A DNA stretch of 64,000 nt from Marinobacter halophilus (GCF_003007685.1 NZ_PXNN01000011.1:1-64000), one strand, 5' to 3'; positions 9,151 through 18,144 are shown, numbered from the stretch's first letter. Notes: generated by a model from the letters alone, not told the origin. Numbers and translations are program-made.

Positions 9151-9653
9151 TATAAGACCACCTTTAATAATGTAGATACCTGGCTCACCGAGTAGGCTGA
9201 AAACCACTTACCTAATATTTCTGCTTTATTACCCAAAGATTTGACACTTTGCTTGGGAGCCATACCCCTACTCGGTTTCCGCGAAAGGGTTTTGGGATAA
9301 AGGCAGCCATCCTCAAGATTGAGAAACAGCAGACCATGCTGAATCGCCAGATCGATCGAACTTAAGGTATAGAATTTCGTATTGTTCACGCGATGATGAA
9401 TCGAAAGGAAAAGATCCACATCCTTTTTGTCGGTGAAGCTTCGCGCGTAGGACCCGAGGTCCTTTCTGAGGTTAATGACGGGATCGCTGAGACGCTTGTT
9501 TGTTAGAATTGCAGATGCAAGAAAATGCAGTAAGAGGACGGGAGAGTGACCTTCGGGGTGATGATCTGTATAGCCGTGTGTAAATCGCCACAGAACGTAA
9601 GAACCGACAACCGGGGTATTCCAGACTCTAATTTCTTCAACGAGATTGCTCAT
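9150..9653 (-). CDS. ABC-3C middle component
   Basis: The 167-residue protein sits between the effector and ATPase genes, ten bases after the first and overlapping the second by one base. It begins with VEEIRVWNTPVVGSYVLWRF and looks like a winged-helix-type adaptor with no catalytic motif. Size, place and start resemble the 'middle component' families of ABC-3C systems, thought to link ATPase and effector. The family call depends largely on context; no residue-level signature was recognised with certainty. Confidence 0.7.
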   Translation of the reverse strand: MSNLVEEIRVWNTPVVGSYVLWRFTHGYTDHHPEGHSPVLLLHFLASAILTNKRLSDPVINLRKDLGSYARSFTDKKDVDLFLSIHHRVNNTKFYTLSSIDLAIQHGLLFLNLEDGCLYPKTLSRKPSRGMAPKQSVKSLGNKAEILGKWFSAYSVSQVSTLLKVVL

Positions 9654-9663
9654 AACTCACCTG

Positions 9664-10809
9664 CTACCTGTCTTTCAACAAATCGTTCCATGATTCATGC
9701 CACCCTATTTCCTTTTCATTTGTAAGATTATGATAAGTTCCACGAACAAAATGAGAAAGAACAGGCTGGTTTCCTATTGTTGCCTGCCTTACCTTGCAAT
9801 CGTGGTAAAGAAGCTGCCCGCGTTCTTCAGGCTTTAGTGATTTTTCGGTAATAGAAAGTTTTTTAATTGTGCTGTGCCAATAGCTTTTCAGGTTTTCTTC
9901 GAATTCCTGAGCGGAAGCTTCGTCTATCAACTCGCTCTCTATCCATTTATCCGCATTTACCTTCCTACGAAGAAAATCAGATACTGCCGAAACTTGTTCA
10001 TGATCTTCAACATCAATTATCTGTAGTTGTTTCAAATATGTTGGATATTCCTTAAACTGTTCCTGAACATCCTTGTGGTCGGCCGCATACTCCTTAGTGA
10101 AGTCGATTAACTCCCTTGCCCTAACTCTTTCAAACAGGACTACAAACTTTTTCTTATATTCCTTCCCCGATATAATGGCGGGTTTATTGGCGGCAATCTT
10201 GTTCATCACATAATTTGTTATCCAGCCGAGCAATTCATCATGGATATAATCGACATGATGTTTTGGTACTAAAATTATGTCTGATAGAACCTGATGAATT
10301 TCCTCACTACCCGTTTTACTGCCGACAATAAATTCAAACGACCCGACTATCGCTCTAAAAGCATCCTTATGGCCCAGAACATGTGAAAGATACGAATGGA
10401 TAGGGTGGGTCGTTTCTAGAGATTCGAATAGGCTTTCTAACTCCTCGATACATTTATTTATTTCCTCAGGACCTTTCGCATCTGATAATGCATCGACTAT
10501 CCCTTTATTACCCTCATGGTTAGCATATAAAATGAATTTTGTTTTTTTGAAATTTATCGAACCATCATTCAGGGCATTAATCCAGTTATAGAAAGTTTTC
10601 CAGAGGTCGGTTGATTTATTCGTAACTGGGTTGCTAATCAAGGACGATTTGTCTTCCTCTTCGAGTTTACCCCCGTTGCTGAGCATTACCGCTACGTCAC
10701 CGGTAACCTCAACGCTTACAGACGATCCCCGTCCAGATTGCAGCAAGTGAACCAGTGCCCGCTGGAGTTGGAGTTGATAACCTAGCAATTGTCCTGCTGC
10801 GGTAGGCAT
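9664..10809 (-). CDS. ABC-3C effector with nuclease-like N-terminal domain
   Basis: The 381-residue protein opens with AAGQLLGYQLQLQRALVHLL and continues with E34, D38 and E52-x-K54, then STDLWKTFYNWI. The GQLLGY..Q..AL start and the DLWKT segment are typical of ABC-3C effectors and of Cap4/DUF4297-like nuclease domains, where a QxK or ExK motif follows an acidic residue. The C-terminal 250 residues are helical and probably bind the middle component. The start at ATG 10809 is preferred over 10818 because AAAGG then lies at normal spacing. It is the first gene of the three-gene unit. Effector class is well supported; DNA cleavage is inferred. Confidence 0.7.
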   Translation of the reverse strand: MPTAAGQLLGYQLQLQRALVHLLQSGRGSSVSVEVTGDVAVMLSNGGKLEEEDKSSLISNPVTNKSTDLWKTFYNWINALNDGSINFKKTKFILYANHEGNKGIVDALSDAKGPEEINKCIEELESLFESLETTHPIHSYLSHVLGHKDAFRAIVGSFEFIVGSKTGSEEIHQVLSDIILVPKHHVDYIHDELLGWITNYVMNKIAANKPAIISGKEYKKKFVVLFERVRARELIDFTKEYAADHKDVQEQFKEYPTYLKQLQIIDVEDHEQVSAVSDFLRRKVNADKWIESELIDEASAQEFEENLKSYWHSTIKKLSITEKSLKPEERGQLLYHDCKVRQATIGNQPVLSHFVRGTYHNLTNEKEIGWHESWNDLLKDR

Positions 10810-10996
10810 ATGAAACATCCTTTAGTCTTGTTCATATATTTGCCGACATCTTAAAGCCTATACTTTCGGCTCATATGCTGGTCAGTCTACTTAATTAACG
10901 TGTGCTTTGGGTCGAAAGTGGACTTACTCCTCACAGTGTAACGCTTGTACTCAGCCTCCGGTTTAGAGCGGCAACTGAATTGGGAGAAGTCCACGG

Positions 10997-11644
10997 TCAA
11001 CTTGACCCACTTGTTAACGTGTTTTGAGAATTACTGGAACCCGCTTCTGGCTCATCAGATTCCGAATTGTCACGTTGTAAATATAGGCCGTACACAAAAG
11101 CCAAGACACCGAAGAGAGCCAAGGATAATGTTAAAAACATACCAGTTTTGCTCAATATCTGATCAAGCCAATCAAGAGCAGGGGAGCTCTGTTCAAGTCG
11201 ATCTAGCTTGATGCCTCTAAGTTGAGATTCCATGTCGGCAACCATAGCCCCGTAAGCCTTACGTTCGACAATCTCATTTCTTAACTTAGGCGGCGTTCCT
11301 TTGTTGTTGTTCTTATACAACTGCAAAGCCTTATCGCAATACCAAGAGGCATTTTCTTGATCTATACTAGCCGGTTTAAGGCACAGCTCCGCAAAACCAA
11401 TCGTTGCTTGGTAGAGATTTGTCTCTACAATCCGATTCCTTTCTTTTGACACCTGATCATCATGCTTTCTAACCTCTGAAAGCAGTGACTGAAGTAATAG
11501 ATAGTAACCAGTGATAAAAATCAGACCAAACAGACTTAAAACCAAAAGTCTTTTTAGCCAGGAGCCTCTACCCCACGAAAAAACGGGCTTCAGTAGACGT
11601 TTCGCTACAGCACCCTCTTCAATCAAACCTTTCAGAGACAACAC
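10997..11644 (-). CDS. Unknown two-transmembrane protein beside the ABC-3C operon
   Basis: I do not recognise this 215-residue protein. It has a basic N terminus, a transmembrane segment at about residues 31-52, a roughly 110-residue charged, helix-prone middle with two cysteines (CLKPAS..., SWYCDK), a second transmembrane segment at about 167-188, and an acidic Ser-rich tail. The middle is probably periplasmic. The start is GTG 11644 or TTG 11641, after AAGGAG. It is on the same strand as, and about 190 bases before, the ABC-3C effector gene and just inside the attC-like site at 11667. It may be a separate cassette or a membrane part of the system. Confidence 0.55.
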   Translation of the reverse strand: MLSLKGLIEEGAVAKRLLKPVFSWGRGSWLKRLLVLSLFGLIFITGYYLLLQSLLSEVRKHDDQVSKERNRIVETNLYQATIGFAELCLKPASIDQENASWYCDKALQLYKNNNKGTPPKLRNEIVERKAYGAMVADMESQLRGIKLDRLEQSSPALDWLDQILSKTGMFLTLSLALFGVLAFVYGLYLQRDNSESDEPEAGSSNSQNTLTSGSS

Positions 11645-11666
11645 AAACTCCTTCTGATAGATAAAA

Positions 11667-11739
11667 TGTTAACGCCGCGCTCTGCGGTATTTTTGGAGCG
11701 CAGCGGAAAAATTGTCCAGCAGCAGCGCCTTGCTAGTTG
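11667..11739 (-). other. attC-like recombination site downstream of the nuclease-helicase gene
   Basis: On the minus strand this reads CAAGGCGCTG near the left end and GCGCGGCGTTAACA at the right, with internal CCGCTGCGCTCC and CCGCAGAG arms that pair imperfectly. It is the better preserved of two like-oriented copies (the other is 6957-7025). It starts only about 14 bases beyond the stop codon of the nuclease-helicase gene, exactly where an integron cassette carries its attC. The GTTAACA end departs from the GTTRRRY consensus at two positions. The call is by structure and by resemblance to marine attC sites I know; it was not modelled. Confidence 0.5.
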
Positions 11740-11752
11740 CCTCATTCGAGGC

Positions 11753-13222
11753 CTATTTCATAACCGACAAACACCGATTTAGAATCTGTCTATTTTCTAT
11801 TATTATCAGCTTTAGCTTTTTTCTTGTCCGAGTTATATTTTGAAATAACATTTTCACTGAATCATAGTATGTTCGTGAGGTATAGATTAGCTTTCCATCA
11901 ACTCCATAAGAGAAGTATTCATCTATTACCACTGCGACATTGTCAAACTCTTGGCCAATGACTCGATGCGAGTTCTTACTAGTAATTTCAGAATATGACT
12001 CATGGTGTTCATTGTTATATTGAGATGGCGTCAACCTTAGAACCTCCCAGCCCTCACTACTTATCAGAGAGATGTAATTTTTAACATTAGATGAGTCGGT
12101 AAAGTAATCGAAGTCAATATTCCCGCAATTCGATACAGCTATATTGTTTCTCTTATTATCGAACAATACTTTAATAAAATTAGCAATCTCTTTGTTTGTC
12201 CTTATTTTGTCCGACAAGCTATATTTGTAAGCACCAAGAATAGAATTAATCTTGCCTTCAATATTTGCATGCGCTTCGGACCTTGATAGAGTTTGCTGCC
12301 TGTCATATGAAAAAACACAATGCGTATTTTTTGATGCAGCCTCTACAACCAAATTGTCGAATTGATTTTCGTATATTCGTTGTGTTTCATCGACTACAAC
12401 CAGGTCGACATTGGTCAAATCATAATTTCTGAAATCTCTTATGGAAACGATATTCCAGCCTGAGTTGATTAGCCTTTGGTGCCCATCATTCAACTGCCCA
12501 CAATGCACAACTACTGTCTTCATAGTCTCCATGCGGGACTTTACAATATCGTATGTCAACAAAGTTTTTCCTGTGCCTGCTGCTCCAGTTAGTGTAACAA
12601 CAGACGGTGAAGAGCTCGTGATGTTTTTAGTGATTTGATTTTTTATTGTCTCTTGCTGTCCAGTAAGAAAATACTGCCCAGCTAGAAATTTCCCCGTTGA
12701 ATTAAATGGGGAGACCAGATAGTCAGAAGGATTAAAAAGAGAATCGGGACTATCGATCTTAATTAGATTTTGACTAGTCAACAATTGGATTAGTGAGCTT
12801 AATGGTACGATTTCGATATCGCCCGACTCACCTAATTGATATAGGGTTTTACTCGCAGCAACAAAGCAATAGTTATGGATAACTTTGTTAATATGATGAA
12901 GATAATACTTATTTCTCGTAAGCTGATTCTTTATCCTTTCTTCAGTGCTTTCTCTCTTGACTTCTATGTTTAAAATGAAGTTTGATCCAAATCTGAGCAA
13001 ATCAAATTCTTTACTTATGTGCTGTATTTTGTAGCCCACATAAAAGTCATTAAAAATGTTAATAAATGACAATATCGAGAACATTTCATTTATCAATATT
13101 TTAACGTCATTTATCTCATTATCGTCAATATCTATTTCATAATGTCCTTTAAAGGACTTGTACTCATCAGGGCCTAAAGATGCATGAGCCTGAGAAAGAG
13201 ACAGTAAGTTGATACTTTTCAT
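11753..13222 (-). CDS. PD-(D/E)XK nuclease-SF1 helicase fusion (DUF2075-like)
   Basis: The 489-residue protein has two parts. Residues 1-170 contain D74 and E87-V-K89 (FDLLRFG...LNIEVKR), the D-x(n)-E-x-K core of PD-(D/E)XK nucleases. Residues 190-489 form an SF1-like helicase: Walker A GAAGTGKT at 213-220, Walker B VVVDETQ at 275-281, a UvrD-like motif V (HRVIGQEFDNVAVVID) and motif VI (NITRTRKKLKLI). Related fusions occur in defence islands beside restriction and ABC systems. The gene is clearly AT-rich and stands alone with an attC-like site at its end. A defence role is inferred from domains and setting only. Confidence 0.75.
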   Translation of the reverse strand: MKSINLLSLSQAHASLGPDEYKSFKGHYEIDIDDNEINDVKILINEMFSILSFINIFNDFYVGYKIQHISKEFDLLRFGSNFILNIEVKRESTEERIKNQLTRNKYYLHHINKVIHNYCFVAASKTLYQLGESGDIEIVPLSSLIQLLTSQNLIKIDSPDSLFNPSDYLVSPFNSTGKFLAGQYFLTGQQETIKNQITKNITSSSPSVVTLTGAAGTGKTLLTYDIVKSRMETMKTVVVHCGQLNDGHQRLINSGWNIVSIRDFRNYDLTNVDLVVVDETQRIYENQFDNLVVEAASKNTHCVFSYDRQQTLSRSEAHANIEGKINSILGAYKYSLSDKIRTNKEIANFIKVLFDNKRNNIAVSNCGNIDFDYFTDSSNVKNYISLISSEGWEVLRLTPSQYNNEHHESYSEITSKNSHRVIGQEFDNVAVVIDEYFSYGVDGKLIYTSRTYYDSVKMLFQNITRTRKKLKLIIIENRQILNRCLSVMK

Positions 13223-13756
13223 AAATTTTAATCAACTCCCAATGTCGAAAATAGACTTTTATTATTCAAAATACTGCGATATAGCCAGAATGCCTACCTA
13301 AAGCAACTAACAGTGATTGGACTGAGCGCTTCGTTTCCGCAAAACGTTGACATCCACTAACCACTCACGTGACACTCATCGAAATTTCATTTTTGTAAAT
13401 TTAATCAACGTCTTGAAAAGACTCCAACATAGAGCTCTTCGTAATCATTTGACGTCGTCATGATTGCAATAACGAAGCGATCAAACTTCTCCAACCGTGG
13501 AGGCGAAGAAAATTTTCTCGGGGAATTGGCTCTCAATAAGGCAAGAAAACGGTTCAAACAGCGCTGACTGGCTCATCGGTCGTCATCCTTAACTATCGGT
13601 TTGTGCGTAGCATATAGCTACCTACACTAGCCCAACTTGGCACCGATTGCCTGTTGATGTTACAAAAAACAAAAATTCCGCACCAAGCAACGCTCGGCGC
13701 AGAGTTCTGAAAGGTAGGGCTTTTAGGTCTGCCAGGACGTGAGAGTAATGAAGCGA
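13223..13756 (-). other. Intergenic stretch without supported gene
   Basis: About 530 bases separate the accessory island from urtE. Composition shifts from AT-rich near 13230 to ordinary near 13740. No open frame with a ribosome site, no attC-like end and no clear terminator was found. This is probably the island boundary and the untranslated 3' end of the urt operon. Confidence 0.4.
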
Positions 13757-14455
13757 TTACACGGTCAGATGCTTCTTGATGAGTTCATCGGTCAGCCCGG
13801 CAATCTCATCTTCCGCCACGCGGCGCCCGCGGTCCAGGATGGCGAATCGGTCGGCGTATTTTCGAGCAAACGGCAACTTCTGCTCAACCAGCAACACAGT
13901 AAGCCCATCTTCTTCAATCAGCTTACGAATAACCTCCCCAATCTGCGCCACGATATTCGGCTGAATCCCCTCCCCCGGCTCATCCAGTATCAGCAGCCTG
14001 GGCTCAATCACCAGTGCTCTTCCAATGGCCAACTGCTGTTGCTGCCCACCAGACAGGTCGCCGCCCCGGCGGTGTTTCATTTCCTTCAGCACCGGAAACA
14101 GCTCATACACCCGCTCCGGTATTTTCTTGCTGCCGTCCTTGCGCACGGCCAGGCCGGTGCGCAGGTTTTCTTCCACGGTCAGCAGCGGGAAGATCTGTCT
14201 GCCCTGGGGCACGTAGCCGATGCCGAGGCGTGATCGATCTTCGATTTTCTTTTTGGTGAGTTCCACGTCCTGCGCAAATTCGATGCTGCCGCTTTTGGTG
14301 GTTTCTTCGCCCATGATGCATTTCATCAGGGTGGTTTTGCCCACGCCGTTGCGGCCCATTACGCAGGTGCACTTGCCCTGGGGGATGTCCAGGTCCAGGT
14401 CCCAGAGGGTGTGGCTTTCGCCGTAGTATTGGTTGAGTTTCTGGATCTTGAGCAT
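13757..14455 (-). CDS. urtE: Urea ABC transporter ATP-binding protein UrtE
   Basis: The 232-residue ATPase has Walker A GRNGVGKTT, signature LSGGQQQQLAIGRAL and Walker B LLILDEPGEGIQP; the last motif with NIVAQI is characteristic of UrtE. An in-frame extension to 14740 is rejected: the true ATG at 14455 overlaps the urtD stop by one base (TAATG) and gives the normal family length. With UrtD it powers high-affinity urea uptake through UrtB and UrtC. It is the last gene of urtABCDE. Taken-up urea is split by the carboxylase and allophanate hydrolase encoded divergently, so no urease is needed. Confidence 0.93.
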   Translation of the reverse strand: MLKIQKLNQYYGESHTLWDLDLDIPQGKCTCVMGRNGVGKTTLMKCIMGEETTKSGSIEFAQDVELTKKKIEDRSRLGIGYVPQGRQIFPLLTVEENLRTGLAVRKDGSKKIPERVYELFPVLKEMKHRRGGDLSGGQQQQLAIGRALVIEPRLLILDEPGEGIQPNIVAQIGEVIRKLIEEDGLTVLLVEQKLPFARKYADRFAILDRGRRVAEDEIAGLTDELIKKHLTV

Positions 14456-15279
14456 TACGCCTCCTCCCCCAGGTAAACCTTGATCACTTCCGGGTCGTTG
14501 GAGACCTGGTCCATGGTGCCTTCGGCCAGCACGCTGCCCTGGTGCAGCACGGTCACCTGGCGGGCGATGGAGCGCACGAAGCCCATGTCGTGCTCCACCA
14601 CCACAACGGACTGTTTGCCGGCCAGGCTGGTGAGCAGTTCGGCGGTGCGTTCCATTTCCTGTTCGGTCATGCCGGCGACCGGTTCGTCCACCAGCAGCAG
14701 CCTGGGTTTCTGCATCAGCAGCATGCCGATTTCCAGCCACTGTTTCTGGCCGTGGGAGAGGATGCCGGCGGGTTTGTCGCGCAGGGTTTTCAGTTTGATC
14801 ATCTCCAGCACTTCGTCGATGCGGTCCCGGTATTCGGGTTTCATGATAGCGGTCAGGGTTGGGAATATGCGTTTGTCGGCGGCCATGGCCAGTTCCAGGT
14901 TTTCGAATACGGTGAGCGCTTCAAACACCGTGGGTTTCTGGAACTTGCGGCCGATGCCCAGGCTGGCGATGTCGGGCTCGGTCATGGTCAGCAGGTTGTG
15001 ACGGCTGCCAAACCAGACCGAGCCGGTATCCGGCCGGGTTTTACCGGTGATGATGTCCATCATGGTGGTTTTGCCCGCGCCGTTGGGGCCAATGATGCAG
15101 CGCAGCTCGCCGTCGTCGATGGTGAGGTTGAGGTTGTTGATGGCCTTGAAGCCGTCAAAGCTCACGTTCACGTCTTCCAGGTACAGGATGGGGCCGTGGC
15201 GCACGTCCACCGGAGACGCCGCCGGCGCCAGGAATTCAAATACCTGATCGCGCTTGGCCAGTTGTTCGAACATGCTCAT
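14455..15279 (-). CDS. urtD: Urea ABC transporter ATP-binding protein UrtD
   Basis: The 274-residue ATPase of the branched-chain amino-acid type has Walker A GPNGAGKTT, a signature region LSHGQKQWLEIGMLL (LSHGQ in place of LSGGQ, typical of UrtD) and Walker B LLLVDEPVAGM. A roughly 28-residue N-terminal extension precedes the nucleotide-binding core, as in other UrtD proteins. The ATG overlaps the urtC stop by four bases and the stop overlaps the urtE start by one, so translation is coupled along the operon. Confidence 0.93.
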   Translation of the reverse strand: MSMFEQLAKRDQVFEFLAPAASPVDVRHGPILYLEDVNVSFDGFKAINNLNLTIDDGELRCIIGPNGAGKTTMMDIITGKTRPDTGSVWFGSRHNLLTMTEPDIASLGIGRKFQKPTVFEALTVFENLELAMAADKRIFPTLTAIMKPEYRDRIDEVLEMIKLKTLRDKPAGILSHGQKQWLEIGMLLMQKPRLLLVDEPVAGMTEQEMERTAELLTSLAGKQSVVVVEHDMGFVRSIARQVTVLHQGSVLAEGTMDQVSNDPEVIKVYLGEEA

Positions 15280-16415
15280 GCGGTGGCCTCCTGGGCGGTG
15301 GCGGGGTCATCGTCGTCTTGGGCTTTTTTGCGCTTTTGCAGCAGGCCGGCAATGCCCTTGGGCAGGAATACGGTGACCAGTACAAACAGCGCGCCCAGGG
15401 CGAACAGCCAGGCGTCCGGCATGACGCCGGTGAACACGGTTTTGGCGTAGTTCACCAGAATGGCGCCGATCACCGCGCCGTAGAGAGTGGCGCGGCCACC
15501 GAGGGCGACCCACACCACGATCTCGATGGAGAACAGCGGCGAGAATTCGCTGGGGTTGATGATGCCCACTTGCGGCACGTACAAGGCCCCGGCCACCCCC
15601 GCCAGCATGGCGGAGACCACGAATACGAACAGCTGCACCCGCTCTACCCGGTAACCCAGAAAGCGGGTGCGGGCTTCGGCGTCCCGGCAGGCAATGCTGA
15701 CCCGGCCGAGCTTGCTGGTGACGATGGCCCGGCAAATGATGTAGCCAATGGCCAGGGCGATGCCGGTGGCGATGAACAGCCCCAGCCTTGTGGCGTCGGT
15801 GCGCAGGTTAAAGCCGAGGATGTCGCGGAAGTCGGTCAGGCCATTGTTGCCGCCAAAGCCCATTTCGTTGCGGAAGAACGCCAGCATCAGGGCAAAGGTG
15901 AGTGCCTGGGTGATGATCGACAGGTACACCCCGGTTACCCGTGAGCGGAAGGCCAGAAAGCCAAACACCAGCGCCAGCAGGCCCGGGGCCAGCAGCACCA
16001 TGATGAAGGCGAACCAGGCCATGTCGAAGCCCTGCCAGTACCAGGGCAGCGAGTCCCAGTTCAGGAACACCATGAAGTCCGGCAGCACCGGGTCGCCGTA
16101 GGTGCCGCGATCGCCAATCTGGCGCATCAGGTACATGCCCATGGCGTAGCCGCCCAGGGCAAAGAAGGCGCCGTGGCCCAGGCTGAGAATGCCCAGGTAA
16201 CCCCACACCAGGTCTACCGCCACCGCCAGCAGGGCGTAGCACAGGTATTTACCCAGCAGGGTAACGGTGTAGGCGCTCACGTGCAGGGCGCTGTCCTGTG
16301 GCATGAACAGGTGCAAAAAGGTGACCACGATCAAGGCGCTGAACAGCACGCCCAGGAAGATCTGGGTGGAACGCTCCTGCAAGGGCCGGAGCAGCCAGGT
16401 TTGTGATGAAGCCAT
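15276..16415 (-). CDS. urtC: Urea ABC transporter permease UrtC
   Basis: The 379-residue LivM-type permease has about nine to ten membrane segments. LVWGYLGILSLGHGAFFALGGYAMGMYLM and the later GGRATLYGAVIGA match the conserved permease core (quoted in parts; the first spans roughly residues 69-97). It pairs with UrtB to form the urea channel. Its start lies a few bases after the urtB stop and its end overlaps urtD by four bases. The C-terminal tail (KRKKAQDDDDPATAQ) is short, charged and cytoplasmic. Confidence 0.92.
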   Translation of the reverse strand: MASSQTWLLRPLQERSTQIFLGVLFSALIVVTFLHLFMPQDSALHVSAYTVTLLGKYLCYALLAVAVDLVWGYLGILSLGHGAFFALGGYAMGMYLMRQIGDRGTYGDPVLPDFMVFLNWDSLPWYWQGFDMAWFAFIMVLLAPGLLALVFGFLAFRSRVTGVYLSIITQALTFALMLAFFRNEMGFGGNNGLTDFRDILGFNLRTDATRLGLFIATGIALAIGYIICRAIVTSKLGRVSIACRDAEARTRFLGYRVERVQLFVFVVSAMLAGVAGALYVPQVGIINPSEFSPLFSIEIVVWVALGGRATLYGAVIGAILVNYAKTVFTGVMPDAWLFALGALFVLVTVFLPKGIAGLLQKRKKAQDDDDPATAQEATA

Positions 16416-16418
16416 AAC

Positions 16419-18044
16419 TCAGCCCTCCGCCGCTCGGCCTTTCTGGGGAAAGAGCCCCCGCGGCCGTTTTTGAATGAACAGGATGATCATCACCAGCACC
16501 ATGATCTTGGCCAGTACTGCGCCAGCCCAGGGTTCCAGAATCTGGTTGATGGTGCCCAGGGTAAGCCCGGCTACCAGGGTGCCCCAGAGGTTACCCACGC
16601 CGCCGAACACCACCACCATGAACGAATCGATGATGTAGTTCTGGCCCAAGTTGGGGCCTACGTTGGTGATCTGGGACAGCGCCACACCCGCCAGCCCAGC
16701 CACACCGGAGCCCAGGGCAAAGGTCATGATGTCTACCCGAGTGGCCTTGATGCCCATGGAGCGGGCCATGGCGCGGTTCTGGGTAACGGCGCGTACTTCC
16801 AGCCCAAGCCGGGTTCGGCGCATGATCAGCATCAGCCCGGCGAACACCACCAGGGCAAAGCCGATCACGTACAGACGGTTGAGGGTGAGCGACAGGGCGT
16901 CATTGATCACCAGCGATCCGCTCATCCATTCCGGGGTGGTCACAGAGCGGTTGAGGGGTGAGATCACCGTACGCACCAGTTGCTGCAGAATCAGGCTGAT
17001 GCCGAAGGTGGCCAGCAGGGTTTCCAAAGGGCGGCCTTTGAGGTACTGGATCACGCTGCGCTCGATGGCGATGCCCGCCAGCGCGGCCACCATAAACCCG
17101 GCCGGAATGGACAATATCAGCGCCAGCCCGGGCTGGCCCGGTAACAGTTGCTGCATGCCCCAGGTGGTGTAGGCACCCAGCATGATCAGTTCGCCGTGGG
17201 CCATGTTGATCACGCCCATTACGCCGAAGGTGATGGCCAGGCCAATGGCCGCCAGCACCAGTACCGAGCCAAGGGACAACCCGAAATACAGGGTTTCCGC
17301 GGCGCGGTTCATTTTCAGTTTCTGTTCGATGGAGATCAGCGCTGCTTTGGCGCTGGCGGCAATGGCAGGATCATCCCCGGCCACGGCGTTGTTGAGGGCG
17401 GCGCGGGCGCGGCTGTGCAGGCTGCCGGTCAGCGTGGTAATGGCGTCGGCTTTGGCCTGGGCATCGCCCTGCTCCAGTTGATAGATGGCAACCGCCAGCT
17501 CAAGGCGGTCGCGAACCCGAGCCGGTAAATCCTGCGCCAGGAGGTTATTCAGGGGCTCAATAACGGTCTCGTTGACCTTGCCCATCATGGCTTCGGCGGC
17601 GGTTCTTTGTATCTCTGGGTTGGTGGAGTAAAGGTCCAGCATGGCCAGCACGCCTTCCAGCTTGCCGCGGATGGCGTTGTTGATGTTCACCCGGTCCAGT
17701 TCCCGGCGGGAGATCTCGCCCAAGTTTTCACCGGTCAGGGGGTCGGCGATGGTCCAGTCCCGGCCCACGTTGCGCAACACCACCACGACTTGCCCGGTGT
17801 CTTTGTTGCGGCTCAGGCGGTTGTTGCCGAAGGCGTCCAGCCAGCTTCTGGCTCTGGGGTCGCCGCTGTTCACGATGGCTTCGATGGCCGCGTCCATCTG
17901 CCGGGGGGAGGCATCAGCCAGGTTGGCGAGCAAGGCCTGCCCGGGATCTTCTTCAGTCTGGCTGAAGGCCGGGGCTGCGATTGCCATCAACAAAGCCAGC
18001 AGCGAGGCAAGGCGCAGCGATAGGAGTGATCGGAGGATGCCCAT
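16419..18044 (-). CDS. urtB: Urea ABC transporter permease UrtB
   Basis: The 541-residue protein has a signal-like start (LLALLMAIAAPAFSQ), a periplasmic helical domain of about 220 residues with repeat-like segments, and then a LivH-type permease with GVMGVINMAHGELIMLGAY and VFGGVGNLWGTLVAG. The long N-terminal domain is typical of UrtB. ATG 18044 is chosen over an upstream in-frame ATG at 18107 because AGGACGG precedes it and the signal sequence begins there. It follows urtA after a strong hairpin. Confidence 0.92.
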   Translation of the reverse strand: MGILRSLLSLRLASLLALLMAIAAPAFSQTEEDPGQALLANLADASPRQMDAAIEAIVNSGDPRARSWLDAFGNNRLSRNKDTGQVVVVLRNVGRDWTIADPLTGENLGEISRRELDRVNINNAIRGKLEGVLAMLDLYSTNPEIQRTAAEAMMGKVNETVIEPLNNLLAQDLPARVRDRLELAVAIYQLEQGDAQAKADAITTLTGSLHSRARAALNNAVAGDDPAIAASAKAALISIEQKLKMNRAAETLYFGLSLGSVLVLAAIGLAITFGVMGVINMAHGELIMLGAYTTWGMQQLLPGQPGLALILSIPAGFMVAALAGIAIERSVIQYLKGRPLETLLATFGISLILQQLVRTVISPLNRSVTTPEWMSGSLVINDALSLTLNRLYVIGFALVVFAGLMLIMRRTRLGLEVRAVTQNRAMARSMGIKATRVDIMTFALGSGVAGLAGVALSQITNVGPNLGQNYIIDSFMVVVFGGVGNLWGTLVAGLTLGTINQILEPWAGAVLAKIMVLVMIILFIQKRPRGLFPQKGRAAEG

Positions 18045-18106
18045 GGGTCCGTCCTGTTGTTGAAAATGAAGAGCTGATAAATGGCGTGGTGCGAAGACCA
18101 GAAACA

Positions 18107-18131
18107 CCCGGGGCGATCACGCCGCCCCGGG
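18107..18131 (-). repeat. Intergenic hairpin between urtA and urtB
   Basis: A perfect 9-bp GC stem (18107-18115 with 18123-18131) encloses a seven-base loop. No T run follows in the direction of transcription. Hairpins in this spot, after the binding-protein gene and before the permease, commonly stabilise the upstream message so that the binding protein is made in excess. A similar one lies at 60439-60467 in an unrelated transporter operon. Confidence 0.6.
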
Positions 18132-18144
18132 TTGGCTCACAGGC

